Shown here: positions 17,759 to 27,283 of the stretch, piece by piece
Numbering within the stretch: the stretch's first letter is position 1
Layout: each line of letters starts with the position of its first letter
Assembly (NCBI GenBank): GCA_023426145.1
Contig: JAFABG010000040.1
Span: forward strand, 124,001-188,000
Source: Bacteroidota bacterium
GTDB taxonomy: Bacteria > Bacteroidota > Bacteroidia > Bacteroidales > Bacteroidaceae
Direction of reading: 5' to 3'
Length of the DNA: 64,000 nucleotides
Position numbers and translations under genes: made by a program
The notes under the pieces: generated by a model
What the model was told of the DNA's origin: nothing
Databases searched by the model: none
The model's input: the letters and a program-made list of their open reading frames with translations, nothing else

Positions 17759-18820
17759 TTAGCATCCCATGCATTCGCGATAAAAATCGAGCATTTCAAA
17801 GATGGTATCTTTATCAGCAATCTGGTTGATAGAAATATCTCCAATCTCCTTTAATAATGTAAAATTAATTGTTCCAGAGGTGTTCTTTTTGTCATGCTGC
17901 ATAAAGGTATATAGCTGTTCATACTGTTTGCAGTTGAATGTAAATGAGCCGTAATTCTCTTTAATAAACTGAATGGTTTGTCTCATTTTATCTTTAGGAA
18001 AATTGAGCCTGATATGTGATAGATAGAGTTCGCATACAATTCCCCAAGCAACTGCATAGCCATGTAACACGGGACGGTTCTCTGCTAATGCAAGACTTTC
18101 AAAAGCATGACCCACTGTGTGTCCTAAGTTCAAAGCTTTACGAATGCCATGTTCAAAAGGATCTTGCTCTACAATATTCTCTTTCACTTGCACCGATCGG
18201 CCTACCATTTTTTTTAGCGCCGCGTAATTGATTTTGTCTGTATCAAAAGCTAAAAGCTCAATCCAATGTTTCTGGTCACTAATTAATCCGTGTTTAAGCA
18301 TTTCAGCGTATCCAGAGAAAAAGTTTACCTCGTTCAAACTACGTAAAAAATCAGTTTCAATTAATACGCTATTTGCTGGCGCAAAAACACCTATCTCGTT
18401 CTTTAATCCATTAAAATTAATTCCGGTTTTCCCTCCAACAGAGGCATCAACCATGGCTAGTAATGTAGTAGGAATATTGATATATGAAATTCCGCGTTTA
18501 AATGTAGCAGCAGCAAAACCACCAAGATCGGTCACCATACCACCACCAAGATTGATAAGCAATGAATGTCGCGTAGCACCTTGCTCGCTTAATGCCATCC
18601 AAACAGATGAGAGTGTTTCCAATGTTTTATGCACATCCTCAGCACCGATATTAATTTCAATGGCATCTTTTAGAAATGAAACTTTTTTTAAAGATGGCAG
18701 ACAGAGATGCTGTGTGTGATCATCTGTGAGGATGAATAACTTGTCGTGCGGACATCTTTCGATGGCATAACCGAGGCTTGTTTCCAGATTCTCGCAGAGA
18801 ATAACTTCTTGTTTACTCAT
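17759..18820 (-). CDS. aroB: 3-dehydroquinate synthase
   Basis: 353 residues from the ATG at 18820 (MSKQEVILCE); the reading frame can be extended to a TTG at 18847, but that would begin almost on the promoter box. NAD-binding GGGMVTDLGGFAAATFKRG and the metal-binding KALNLGHTVGHAFE (His) are intact. It closes the ring in the second step of the shikimate pathway. The gene ends 3 bases from the convergent AraC stop. Confidence 0.95.
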   Translation of the reverse strand: MSKQEVILCENLETSLGYAIERCPHDKLFILTDDHTQHLCLPSLKKVSFLKDAIEINIGAEDVHKTLETLSSVWMALSEQGATRHSLLINLGGGMVTDLGGFAAATFKRGISYINIPTTLLAMVDASVGGKTGINFNGLKNEIGVFAPANSVLIETDFLRSLNEVNFFSGYAEMLKHGLISDQKHWIELLAFDTDKINYAALKKMVGRSVQVKENIVEQDPFEHGIRKALNLGHTVGHAFESLALAENRPVLHGYAVAWGIVCELYLSHIRLNFPKDKMRQTIQFIKENYGSFTFNCKQYEQLYTFMQHDKKNTSGTINFTLLKEIGDISINQIADKDTIFEMLDFYRECMGC

Positions 18821-18844
18821 AATACTTTTGCTTTTTTCTTGGTA

Positions 18845-18852
18845 CAAAAGTA
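18845..18852 (-). promoter_or_regulatory. -7 box for aroB
   Basis: TACTTTTG on the minus strand, 25 bases upstream of the ATG at 18820. It supports that start over the TTG. Confidence 0.55.
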
Positions 18853-18873
18853 TATAAAATATCTTTTTTTACT

Positions 18874-18881
18874 TACTTTTG
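18874..18881 (+). promoter_or_regulatory. -7 box for the small membrane protein gene
   Basis: TACTTTTG, 22 bases upstream of the ATG at 18903; divergent from the aroB box. Confidence 0.55.
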
Positions 18882-18902
18882 TCTCATTAAAACGTTATTA
18901 TT

Positions 18903-19307
18903 ATGAAAGCATTGTTTCCAGTCTTTTGCCGTCCTTTAGGATATGTGGTTTTATTATTAGCTTTATTTCTTCCTTTTATTCTCGTTATGCAAGGTGTTGT
19001 AACCGATCGTAACCTCTTGCTTTATAAGGAATGTACTAAGTTGCTGATGATGGCAGGATGCTTGTTGATCATTTTTGCTTTGAGTAAAAAAGAAAACCAT
19101 GATACAGAACGGATTAGAAATATTGCTGCTCGTAATGCTATCTTTTTAACCTTCTTATTTGTTTTTGGAGGAATGTTATGGCGCGTGTTTCAAGGCGACG
19201 TTATAAATGTAGATACTTCATCTTTTCTAACTTTTCTAATTTTTAATGTCTTGTGTCTAGAGTTTGGACTGAAAAAAGACCTCGTTGATAAAATCTTTAA
19301 AAGATAA
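18903..19307 (+). CDS. Small four-helix integral membrane protein, function unknown
   Basis: 134 residues with four hydrophobic segments at about 11-31, 44-60, 79-96 and 103-116. A charged loop KKENHDTERIRN joins helices 2 and 3. I do not recognise a family or catalytic residues. It has its own promoter-like box and is followed by the outer-membrane protein gene after 80 bases, which might be co-transcribed. Inner membrane location is inferred from the helices. Confidence 0.75.
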   Translation: MKALFPVFCRPLGYVVLLLALFLPFILVMQGVVTDRNLLLYKECTKLLMMAGCLLIIFALSKKENHDTERIRNIAARNAIFLTFLFVFGGMLWRVFQGDVINVDTSSFLTFLIFNVLCLEFGLKKDLVDKIFKR

Positions 19308-19387
19308 TTGTCTTCTTGATTAAACCTTTTACGATTCTATATGTCCAAAAGACATTGTTATCATACAACTAATCGTATTTAAGGTAA

Positions 19388-22207
19388 ATGAAAAGATTCT
19401 CAGTTTGTTTGGTGTTGACGTTGCTATGCACCTTTTCTGTTCTAGCACAGAATAAAGTGATTTCCGTATCAGGACGTGTAGTGGAATCAGACTCGAAAGA
19501 GCCGGCTGCACAAGCAACGATTCAATTGTTGTCTTTGCCGGATAGTGCTTATGCTGCTGGTATTGCAAGTAGTAATAAAGGCTGGTTTACTTTGCCAAAA
19601 GTGAAGTCCGGTAAGTACGTCTTGAAGATTTCCTACATTGGATTCCGCACCAAGCAAGTTCCCCTTCAATTATCCAATAATGTTCCTGATAAGAAAATGG
19701 GAACTATCTCTCTTGAGCCTGACGCTGTGATGTTAAGCGAAGCTGTTATTACAGCTGAAGCTCCTCCTGTTACAATAAAAGCCGATACTACTGAATATTC
19801 TGCTGCTGCTTATCCTGTACCTGAGGGATCCATGCTAGAAGATCTTGTGAAAAAAATCCCTGGTGCTGAGGTCTCTTCTGATGGAAAGATTACTATAAAT
19901 GGTAAAGAAATTAAGAAGATTATGGTTGATGGTAAAGAGTTCTTCTCAGATGATCCTAAGGTGTCTATGAAGAACCTGCCAGCTAACATGATTGAAAAAG
20001 TGAAGGCCTATGATAAGAAGAGTGATATGGCTAGAATTACTGGAATCGACGACGGTGATGATGAATCTGTATTAGATTTGACGGTTAAGAAAGGCATGAA
20101 AAAAGGCTGGATTGGTAACCTGATTGCTGGTTACGGTAGTCAAGATCGATACGAAGGCGGGGCAATGATCAGCCGTTTTAAAGATGATTCAAGTCTTTCA
20201 ATTATTGCATCAACCAATAATACAAATAATCAAGGGTTCTCAGAATTTGGTGATGCGGGGCAAGGATTAGGTGGTGGAAATGCTGGTTCTGGTATAACAA
20301 CAGCACAATCGTTAGGTATCAATTTTGCTAAAGACACCGAAAAATTGCAAATTGGCGGTAATGTGCAATATGGTCATTCAGACAATGATGCTCGTCGTAA
20401 AACATCCTCTGAAACGTTCTTGGGAGAAACATCCTCATTCTCAAATAGTCAAAACAACTCCAATCGAAATCGCCATGATTTTCGTATTGATTTTCGTTTA
20501 GAATGGCGCCCGGATACACTGACTACAATTATCTTTCGTCCAAATGGAAGTTACTCTCATACGGAATCTAGTAGTGACTCCTGGTCTAGAACTGAAAACA
20601 ATACTCATAGCCCAATTAATGAAGGAAACGCTACGTCTTCTTCCAAAAGTCATAATATGTCATTTAATGGTAGCTTAATGGCTTTCCGACGGTTGAATAA
20701 TAAAGGGCGTAATCTACATATTGGTGCTCGTTTTGGGTATAGTGACAATGAATCAGACTCTTATTCAGATTCTAAAACTGATTTCTTTGAAGCTGATAGT
20801 ATTTCAGATATTTCACGTTATACAGATCGAAATAGTGATAGTCGAAATTGGAGTATCTCTGCTTCATATACAGAGCCCGTTTTTAAAAATCATTTTGTGC
20901 AATTGCGTTATGAATTTGCACACCGCAAACAACTCTCTCAATCATTAGTCTATGATAGTCTGAATAATTATCCTTATCCGGAATATATTGATCGTGGTTA
21001 TGATAATGATTTGAGTACTCGAGTTGAAAACTTCTACGACACTCATACAGCTGATGTTTCCATTCGTGGTATTCATCCCAAATTGATGTATAGTGTTGGT
21101 GTGGGTTTAACTCCTCAATCCTCATTAAGTGAAACTACCATTGGTCCTAACTATAAAAAGAACCTTCCGCAACAGGATGTTTTAAATTGGGCTCCTTCTG
21201 TTATGTTCCGTTATATGTTTAATAAGCAGCACGTGTTGATGTTTCGTTACCGTGGTCGGAGCAGCACGCCCGATATTGAAGATTTGCAAGAAGTGATTGA
21301 CATTACTACTGACCCAATGAATCTTCGATACGGAAATCCAAACTTAAAACCATCATTCAATAATAGCTTTACACTCTATTATAATCGATTTATTCCTGAA
21401 TCAATGCGTAGTTATTCTGCAAATATATATTATACAAACACCTTAAATTCGGTGACTAATAGGATGACGTATGATGTACATACTGGTGCTAGAGTCTATA
21501 GGAGAGAGAATGTTAATGGGAATTGGCAAGCAAGGGGATTCTTTTCTTTCAATACTCCATTGAAGAATAAAAAGTTCACCATTTCGTCTAATTCAAATGC
21601 AAGTTATAGAGATGCTGTGAGTTATACTAGCGTTAGCAATACCAAGAATGCTGATCAAGAATTAAGTACTACCCACAATCTTGGTTTAGGTGAGCGTCTG
21701 ACAGGAAGCTATAGGAGCGAATTGTTTGATTTATCATTAAGTGGATCTATTAATTATAATCTTGTACGCAACAATAAGCAGGTGAATAGTAACCGTGAAA
21801 CATTTGATTATTATTTTGGAGGTAATACTAATATAAACCTCCCTTGGCAGGTTTCCATTTCTACCGATGTAAATTGTAGAATTAAAGATGGGTATTCTGG
21901 TGGATTAAATAATAACGAAGTGATGTGGAATGCTCAAATTTCTAAAAACTTTTTAAAAGATAACTCTGCAACCATTCGCTTTAAGATTTATGATATTCTT
22001 AAGCAACAAAGCAACCTGTCTCGATCAACAAGTGAAACGATGATGAGTGATACTGAATATAATACTTTGGGTAGCTATTTCATGGTACATTTTGTTTATC
22101 GCTTTAATACCCTAGGAGGTGGCAGAGGGGCAGGTAAAAGAGGTTCTGGAGATAGATTTAGAGGAGGCCGTGGCTTTGGAGGCGGTGGTAGACCTATGCA
22201 TTTTTAA
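19388..22207 (+). CDS. TonB-receptor-like outer membrane beta-barrel protein
   Basis: 939 residues. Signal peptide (MKRFSVCLVLTLL...VLAQ) at 1-21, a carboxypeptidase-regulatory-like domain at about 27-105, a plug-like region (DLVKKIPGAEVSSDGKITI, IMVDGKEFF) at about 150-230, then a long beta-strand-rich C-terminal barrel. It fits the 'outer membrane beta-barrel family' proteins of Bacteroidota rather than classical SusC: no SusD partner follows. The ligand is unknown. The protein ends in an unusual Gly/Arg-rich tail of about 30 residues after the last barrel strands. A strong terminator follows. Confidence 0.85.
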   Translation: MKRFSVCLVLTLLCTFSVLAQNKVISVSGRVVESDSKEPAAQATIQLLSLPDSAYAAGIASSNKGWFTLPKVKSGKYVLKISYIGFRTKQVPLQLSNNVPDKKMGTISLEPDAVMLSEAVITAEAPPVTIKADTTEYSAAAYPVPEGSMLEDLVKKIPGAEVSSDGKITINGKEIKKIMVDGKEFFSDDPKVSMKNLPANMIEKVKAYDKKSDMARITGIDDGDDESVLDLTVKKGMKKGWIGNLIAGYGSQDRYEGGAMISRFKDDSSLSIIASTNNTNNQGFSEFGDAGQGLGGGNAGSGITTAQSLGINFAKDTEKLQIGGNVQYGHSDNDARRKTSSETFLGETSSFSNSQNNSNRNRHDFRIDFRLEWRPDTLTTIIFRPNGSYSHTESSSDSWSRTENNTHSPINEGNATSSSKSHNMSFNGSLMAFRRLNNKGRNLHIGARFGYSDNESDSYSDSKTDFFEADSISDISRYTDRNSDSRNWSISASYTEPVFKNHFVQLRYEFAHRKQLSQSLVYDSLNNYPYPEYIDRGYDNDLSTRVENFYDTHTADVSIRGIHPKLMYSVGVGLTPQSSLSETTIGPNYKKNLPQQDVLNWAPSVMFRYMFNKQHVLMFRYRGRSSTPDIEDLQEVIDITTDPMNLRYGNPNLKPSFNNSFTLYYNRFIPESMRSYSANIYYTNTLNSVTNRMTYDVHTGARVYRRENVNGNWQARGFFSFNTPLKNKKFTISSNSNASYRDAVSYTSVSNTKNADQELSTTHNLGLGERLTGSYRSELFDLSLSGSINYNLVRNNKQVNSNRETFDYYFGGNTNINLPWQVSISTDVNCRIKDGYSGGLNNNEVMWNAQISKNFLKDNSATIRFKIYDILKQQSNLSRSTSETMMSDTEYNTLGSYFMVHFVYRFNTLGGGRGAGKRGSGDRFRGGRGFGGGGRPMHF

Positions 22208-22232
22208 ACTTATAATTTGAATATATATTACT

Positions 22233-22275
22233 AAGTCTCGATAGCAATGAGTATAGTTGCTATCGAGACTTTTTT
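22233..22275 (+). terminator. Rho-independent terminator after the beta-barrel gene
   Basis: 14-15 bp perfect stem (AAGTCTCGATAGCAA / TTGCTATCGAGACT) followed by a T-run. It overlaps the upstream extension of the cls frame, so cls must start further downstream. Confidence 0.85.
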
Positions 22276-22294
22276 GATTATCAGATATTTTCTT

Positions 22295-22302
22295 TATATT
22301 TG
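22295..22302 (+). promoter_or_regulatory. -7 box for cls
   Basis: TATATTTG between the terminator and the cls ATG at 22337. Confidence 0.55.
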
Positions 22303-22321
22303 TTGTTCACTTATCCATGTA

Positions 22322-22330
22322 AAAAGGAGG
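22322..22330 (+). promoter_or_regulatory. Strong Shine-Dalgarno of cls
   Basis: AAAAGGAGG, 6 bases before the ATG at 22337. Such a full anti-SD match is rare in Bacteroidota and fixes the cls start. Confidence 0.75.
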
Positions 22331-22336
22331 TTTTCT

Positions 22337-23776
22337 ATGATTGATTGGAACACTATAGTTAGCCAGATAGCTACGGTTGCTTTCGATATTGTTTACTTTG
22401 GAGCCATGATCGGTACGATTGTCGTTATTATTCTTGATAATCGTAATCCAGTAAAGACCATGGCATGGATACTTATATTACTTTTTCTACCTATCGTTGG
22501 TCTTATCTTCTATTTCTTTTTTGGGCGGAGTCAACGTAGAGAACGAATTATTGGGCAGAAGGTTTATGACCGATTATTGAGAAAGCCTATGGCAGAATAT
22601 CTGGCTCAGGATTATTCAGAAGTCCCCAATGAGTATGCTCGTCTGATACAACTTTTCCAACAGACCAATCAAGCATTTCCTTTTGAAGGGAATCGTATTC
22701 TTGTCTATACAGAAGGCTATACAAAGCTTCAAGCATTAATACGTGAATTACAGAAAGCCAAACACCACATTCATCTGGAATATTATATTTTCGAGGATGA
22801 TGCCATAGGGCGTCTGGTAAGAGATGTCTTAATAGAAAAAGCATTATCAGGTGTTGAAGTTAGAGTGATTTATGATGATGTCGGTTGTTGGCATGTACCC
22901 AATCGCTTTTTCGAGGAGATGCGTAATGCAGGCATTGAAGTTAGAAGCTTCTTGAAAGTGCGTTTCCCTTTATTTACTAGTAGAGTGAACTACCGAAACC
23001 ACAGGAAAATAGCTGTGATAGATGGTCGTATTGGGTTTGTAGGAGGTATGAATCTGGCCGAACGATATATTCGAGGCTTTTCTTGGGGGATTTGGCGTGA
23101 TACTCATATCTTGATAGAAGGTAAAGCTGTACACGGTTTGCAAACCGCTTTTTTACTCGATTGGTATTTTGTAGATCGTACCTTAATCACTGCTTCGCGA
23201 TATTTTCCTAAAATAGAATCTTGTGGAAGTTCTCTAGTGCAGATTGTTACCAGTGAACCTATTGGCCCTTGGAAAGAAATTATGCAAGGGCTAACAATGG
23301 CTATCAACTCTGCCAAGAAATATTTTTATATGCAAACCCCTTATTTCTTGCCTACAGAGCAAGTGCTTGCGGCGATGCAAGTAGCTGCTTTGTCTGGCGT
23401 AGATGTGAGATTAATGCTTCCTGAACGTGCCGATAATCGTATAACTCATTTAGGATCACATTCCTATTTGGCAGATGTACTTCAAGCAGGAGTGAAAGTC
23501 TATTTTTATAAAAAGGGATTCTTGCATTCTAAGCTTATGGTTGCCGATGATATGCTTTCTACGGTAGGATCTACTAATATCGACTTTCGTAGTTTTGAGC
23601 ATAATTTTGAAGTGAATGCTTTTATCTATGATACAGATACAGCTCTTGAGATGAAAGAGATCTTTCTACAAGATCAGCGGGAATGCGTGCAGGTCTATTT
23701 GAAAAACTGGGTGAAGCGTTCAAGTCGGCAAAAGGTAGCGGAGTCCGTTGTTCGTTTGTTAGCACCGCTACTTTGA
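22337..23776 (+). CDS. cls: Cardiolipin synthase
   Basis: 479 residues from the ATG at 22337; the same frame is open to 22247, but that part covers a terminator and promoter. Two N-terminal transmembrane helices (PLD nuclease N-terminal domain), then two phospholipase D domains with HKD motifs: NHRKIAVIDG near 220 and HSKLMVADD near 396. It condenses two phosphatidylglycerols to cardiolipin and glycerol at the inner membrane. The gene has its own promoter and ends 9 bases from the convergent rsmD. Confidence 0.93.
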   Translation: MIDWNTIVSQIATVAFDIVYFGAMIGTIVVIILDNRNPVKTMAWILILLFLPIVGLIFYFFFGRSQRRERIIGQKVYDRLLRKPMAEYLAQDYSEVPNEYARLIQLFQQTNQAFPFEGNRILVYTEGYTKLQALIRELQKAKHHIHLEYYIFEDDAIGRLVRDVLIEKALSGVEVRVIYDDVGCWHVPNRFFEEMRNAGIEVRSFLKVRFPLFTSRVNYRNHRKIAVIDGRIGFVGGMNLAERYIRGFSWGIWRDTHILIEGKAVHGLQTAFLLDWYFVDRTLITASRYFPKIESCGSSLVQIVTSEPIGPWKEIMQGLTMAINSAKKYFYMQTPYFLPTEQVLAAMQVAALSGVDVRLMLPERADNRITHLGSHSYLADVLQAGVKVYFYKKGFLHSKLMVADDMLSTVGSTNIDFRSFEHNFEVNAFIYDTDTALEMKEIFLQDQRECVQVYLKNWVKRSSRQKVAESVVRLLAPLL

Positions 23777-23785
23777 TGCCTTTCT

Positions 23786-24319
23786 TTATCTGAAAAGGGA
23801 GAAATTTACACTCCCATACACTCTTCTTTCAATGAAGTGGGGGTGATCTTCAAAATTATCTTGCTTGCCATGTTCTAGCACAAATAACCCCTCTTCTTTA
23901 AGAAGATTATTCTTAAATATTAAGTCAGGTATCGTTTTTAATTCATTTAATGCATAGGGTGGATCGGCAAAAATGAAGTCGAACTGTTCACGTCCGCTAT
24001 TTATGAATTTGAATACATCACCTCTAATAGGTAAGCATTTGTCTGTTTTAACTTCTTGCATGATTTTGCAAATAAATGAGTGGTGAGCTGCGTCCTTTTC
24101 AACGCTGACTACTCGGTCGCATCCTCTAGATACAAGTTCTATACTAATACTCCCAGTGCCAGAGAATAAGTCTAGTGCTGTTACTCCCTCTTCAAAATCA
24201 ATATAATTGTTGAGTACGTTGAACAGATTTTCTTTAGCAAAATCTGTAGTGGGGCGTGCTTTGAATGTTCGGGGCACGTCAAATCTTCTTCGTTTATAAA
24301 TACCGCTGATTACTCGCAT
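23786..24319 (-). CDS. rsmD: 16S rRNA (guanine966-N2)-methyltransferase
   Basis: 177 residues. The SAM-binding LDLFSGTGSISIE is at 49-61 and the N-methyltransferase motif DPPY at 119-122. It methylates G966 of 16S rRNA. The start overlaps the end of the DUF3822 gene by 10 bases, so translation is probably coupled; the three genes 25769-23786 form one minus-strand operon. Confidence 0.93.
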   Translation of the reverse strand: MRVISGIYKRRRFDVPRTFKARPTTDFAKENLFNVLNNYIDFEEGVTALDLFSGTGSISIELVSRGCDRVVSVEKDAAHHSFICKIMQEVKTDKCLPIRGDVFKFINSGREQFDFIFADPPYALNELKTIPDLIFKNNLLKEEGLFVLEHGKQDNFEDHPHFIERRVYGSVNFSLFR

Positions 24320-25080
24320 GTTAATAAGGCTTGCATGTCTATATTATTGGCTGGATTCATGATGAACACCTGTTGAATAAATCTTTTCAGCTCATTCATT
24401 AAAGTTTCTTTATTTGAAAGAACTCCTGTCAGATGTAATTCATCTCTTTCTTGATCAAATTCCAACTGTTTCCAAATATATAATAGATAGTAAATAAGAT
24501 CTTCAGTTTGTTTGCAATCGAAGGTGTTTGCTAGAAGCAACTGTCCACGTTCGAAGCAAAAGATCTCAAGTCCATTTTTACGTATTGAAGCATACATTTT
24601 CTTGCTATTTCCAAGTCTGCTTTTTAATGAAAAGTATTCAAGTAGAGGGCTGGCTTGCGTATAAAAATGAGCTTCAGGATATTGCTCTTTTAAGAAATTA
24701 TAAATGCTTTTGTCAATACTGAAAATGATGACTATATTATTCTTCTTCAGAATATTATAGGTGATAATCTCATTTTCTATCTTTGGATGATTGTGATAAA
24801 ATAAAAGTTCGGTTTGTTCTTCTTCAAACAATTCTAAAGGCATCATAGTAAATCGTTTGCTTACTATCATGATGTTCACTCGTTTATAAGAATATTTGAG
24901 AAAATCAGATTCGTTGAATAAATTTTTGAGGTTGGCTGTAAAAGATAGAGAAGTATCTATCTCTTTTTCTATCAACGATTGTGCGTCTTCATAAATTGGA
25001 TTATAGATAGAAAAAGAAAATCCATCCGTACTGAGACGGATGGATAAAGTATATTGTTTTGATTTAGTTAAATCAATCAT
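24310..25080 (-). CDS. DUF3822 family protein
   Basis: 256 residues. The N-terminus (IDLTKSKQYTLSIRLSTDGF) and the position immediately before rsmD identify the DUF3822 family of Bacteroidota. The family has no assigned function; an ASKHA (actin/hexokinase-like) fold has been suggested by resemblance, which I cannot test here. No signal peptide or membrane helix. It overlaps rsmD by 10 bases and follows the upstream gene with a 2-base gap. Confidence 0.82.
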   Translation of the reverse strand: MIDLTKSKQYTLSIRLSTDGFSFSIYNPIYEDAQSLIEKEIDTSLSFTANLKNLFNESDFLKYSYKRVNIMIVSKRFTMMPLELFEEEQTELLFYHNHPKIENEIITYNILKKNNIVIIFSIDKSIYNFLKEQYPEAHFYTQASPLLEYFSLKSRLGNSKKMYASIRKNGLEIFCFERGQLLLANTFDCKQTEDLIYYLLYIWKQLEFDQERDELHLTGVLSNKETLMNELKRFIQQVFIMNPANNIDMQALLTCE

Positions 25081-25082
25081 TA

Positions 25083-25769
25083 TTATTCCCAGTTGCCGGC
25101 ACCATTATTAGGAGTTTCGATAGAACCAACCATTAATCCTGAGAATCGGCCAAGCTTAGTGTCAAGGTCTTTTAGGTTAACGATTTCTTGTCTGTCAAGT
25201 CCATCCAAATAGGTTTCATAAGGAGCTTTAACTTCAAATAAGAATACAGGTGCACCAGATTTAGCAGTATCGTTTTTAACATTCATTTCAAATGTAGTAC
25301 CATTTCCGAATGGGATATATCTTAAAGAGTCAGGGTTAAATCCTTTGGGGAAGAGTGTGTCCATTACTGCTACCCACATAGTATCACGCTTGAAGTTTTC
25401 AAGTCCCATTTTCTTAACTTCATCATAATTGCCCGTTTTCTTAGCCTTATCAATGATAGACATTGCTTTCTTTTCAGTTAATCCATCTTCCAATTGTTGG
25501 TCGGTCAATTGTCCGATTTTCATAACGAAAGGCAATTTTTGGTTTTTCACAAAGTTAATCAAAGTATCAAACTTGTCTGTGTACATTCCATGATGAAGCG
25601 AACGGTATTCCTGTTGCGCATTACGGATGTCAATCAAACGGGCGATGACTGCTTTCTCTCTTTCTTTTTTCGCGTTTTCAAAATTGATAGGACCCATAAT
25701 ACTGTTGTAGCAAATGTAAACCAATGCAGCAACACAGAGTACTAATACAATATTAAATACTGTTTTCAT
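25083..25769 (-). CDS. Conserved hypothetical single-pass membrane protein
   Basis: 228 residues. One N-terminal hydrophobic helix (about 4-23), then a long amphipathic helix with many charges (residues 34-50), then a segment RNAQQEYRSLHHGMYTDKF near 50-68 and a mixed alpha/beta domain. The helix followed by AQxEY...GxY...FDTLI is reminiscent of pseudopilin-type proteins, but no prepilin peptidase site is seen. I do not recognise a named family. It is the first gene of an operon with DUF3822 and rsmD. Confidence 0.75.
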   Translation of the reverse strand: MKTVFNIVLVLCVAALVYICYNSIMGPINFENAKKEREKAVIARLIDIRNAQQEYRSLHHGMYTDKFDTLINFVKNQKLPFVMKIGQLTDQQLEDGLTEKKAMSIIDKAKKTGNYDEVKKMGLENFKRDTMWVAVMDTLFPKGFNPDSLRYIPFGNGTTFEMNVKNDTAKSGAPVFLFEVKAPYETYLDGLDRQEIVNLKDLDTKLGRFSGLMVGSIETPNNGAGNWE

Positions 25770-25804
25770 GATAAATTATGTTTTTAGTTGTTATATTCGC
25801 ATCG

Positions 25805-25812
25805 CAAAAATA
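25805..25812 (-). promoter_or_regulatory. -7 box for the 25769-23786 operon
   Basis: TATTTTTG on the minus strand, 36 bases upstream of the ATG. Confidence 0.5.
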
Positions 25813-25864
25813 GAATAAATAAATTTAAATACGATAGTTCTCTGAACTTTTTTCTCGTACAAAA

Positions 25865-27283
25865 ATGATAAATAACTATTTAGAAAGGCAAATTAAGGAA
25901 AATTTTCCTTATCAACCAACTTTTGAACAGGAAATAGCAGTAGAATCTCTGTCTAAGTTCCTGTTATCAACGCTCTCAGATGAAGTTTTCATTCTTAGAG
26001 GCTATGCTGGTACGGGTAAAACTTCGTTGGTTGGAGCATTGGTCAAAACAATGGATCAGCTGCAACAGAAAGCTGTTTTGCTAGCCCCTACAGGACGCGC
26101 TGCAAAAGTGTTTTCTTCCTATGCGGGGCATCCTGCTTTTACAATTCATAAGAAAATATATAGGCAAAAGTCATTCTCAAATGAGACTACAAATTATTCA
26201 ATAAATGACAACCTTGTTACAAACACATTATTTATAGTAGATGAGTCTTCAATGATTTCTAATACCGGATTGTCTGGAAGCATGTTTGGTACGGGGAGAT
26301 TGTTGGATGATTTGGTTCAGTTTGTTTATTCCGGTCAAGGATGTAGACTTTTGTTGATGGGAGATACTGCACAGCTTCCACCCGTAGGAGAAGAGATGAG
26401 TCCAGCTCTTTTTTCAACGGCTTTAAAAGGTTATGGGTTAGAAGTACATGAAATAGATTTAACTCAGGTTGTTCGTCAAGTTCAAGAGTCTGGTATTTTG
26501 TGGAATGCGACGCAATTGCGTCAACTTATTGCAGAGGATAACTGTTTTTCTTTACCTAAAATAAAGATCACAGGTTTTCCAGATGTTAAAATTGTCCCGG
26601 GTGAAGAGTTAATTGATGTCATAAATAGTTGTTATGATCATGATGGAATAGATGAAACCATTATAATCTGTCGTTCTAATAAACGGGCGAACCTATATAA
26701 TAATGGTATACGTGCCCAAATTCTTTGGCGTGAGGATGAATTGAACACAGGAGATATGTTAATGATCGCCAAGAACAATTATTATTGGACTAAATCCTAT
26801 AAGGAGATGGATTTTATAGCCAATGGAGAGATAGCAGTAGTACGTCGTGTTCGTCGAACTAGAGAAATGTATGGTTTTCGTTTTGCAGAAGTTACTCTTA
26901 GATTTCCAGATCAGGATGATTTTGAATTAGAAGCTAATCTTCTCTTAGATACCCTTCATTCGGAAGCTCCCGCTTTGCTTAAAGCTGATAATGATAAGTT
27001 ATTTTATACGATTCTTGAAGACTATGCCGATATTCCGAACAAGCGGGATCGGATGAAGAAAATGAAAGAGGATATTTACTATAATGCACTGCAGGTTAAA
27101 TATGCTTATGCTGTCACTTGTCATAAAGCACAAGGAGGGCAATGGAATAATGTTTTTCTTGATCAGGCTTATGTTTCAGATGAATACTTGACTCCGGATT
27201 ATTTCCGTTGGTTATACACCGCTTTTACTAGAGCTACGAAAACCCTATATCTGGTGAACTATTCTAAAGATAATGTCCTATAA
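25865..27283 (+). CDS. RecD-like ATP-dependent DNA helicase
   Basis: 472 residues. Walker A GYAGTGKTS is at 46-54, helicase motif Ia-like LLAPTGRAAK near 72, Walker B/motif II IVDESSM near 124-130, motif III LLMGDTAQLPPVG, and the C-terminal UvrD-type motif VTCHKAQGGQW and YTAFTRATK. This is a stand-alone superfamily 1B helicase of the RecD2/AAA_30 type, 5'-3' directed in the family. There is no RecB or RecC next to it and it lacks the long N-terminal extension of RecD2. The role in repair is inferred. Confidence 0.88.
   Translation: MINNYLERQIKENFPYQPTFEQEIAVESLSKFLLSTLSDEVFILRGYAGTGKTSLVGALVKTMDQLQQKAVLLAPTGRAAKVFSSYAGHPAFTIHKKIYRQKSFSNETTNYSINDNLVTNTLFIVDESSMISNTGLSGSMFGTGRLLDDLVQFVYSGQGCRLLLMGDTAQLPPVGEEMSPALFSTALKGYGLEVHEIDLTQVVRQVQESGILWNATQLRQLIAEDNCFSLPKIKITGFPDVKIVPGEELIDVINSCYDHDGIDETIIICRSNKRANLYNNGIRAQILWREDELNTGDMLMIAKNNYYWTKSYKEMDFIANGEIAVVRRVRRTREMYGFRFAEVTLRFPDQDDFELEANLLLDTLHSEAPALLKADNDKLFYTILEDYADIPNKRDRMKKMKEDIYYNALQVKYAYAVTCHKAQGGQWNNVFLDQAYVSDEYLTPDYFRWLYTAFTRATKTLYLVNYSKDNVL

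Noticed and set aside
22247..22336. N-terminal extension of the cardiolipin synthase frame
   Set aside because: It covers a strong terminator, a -7 box and a Shine-Dalgarno that leads to the ATG at 22337.
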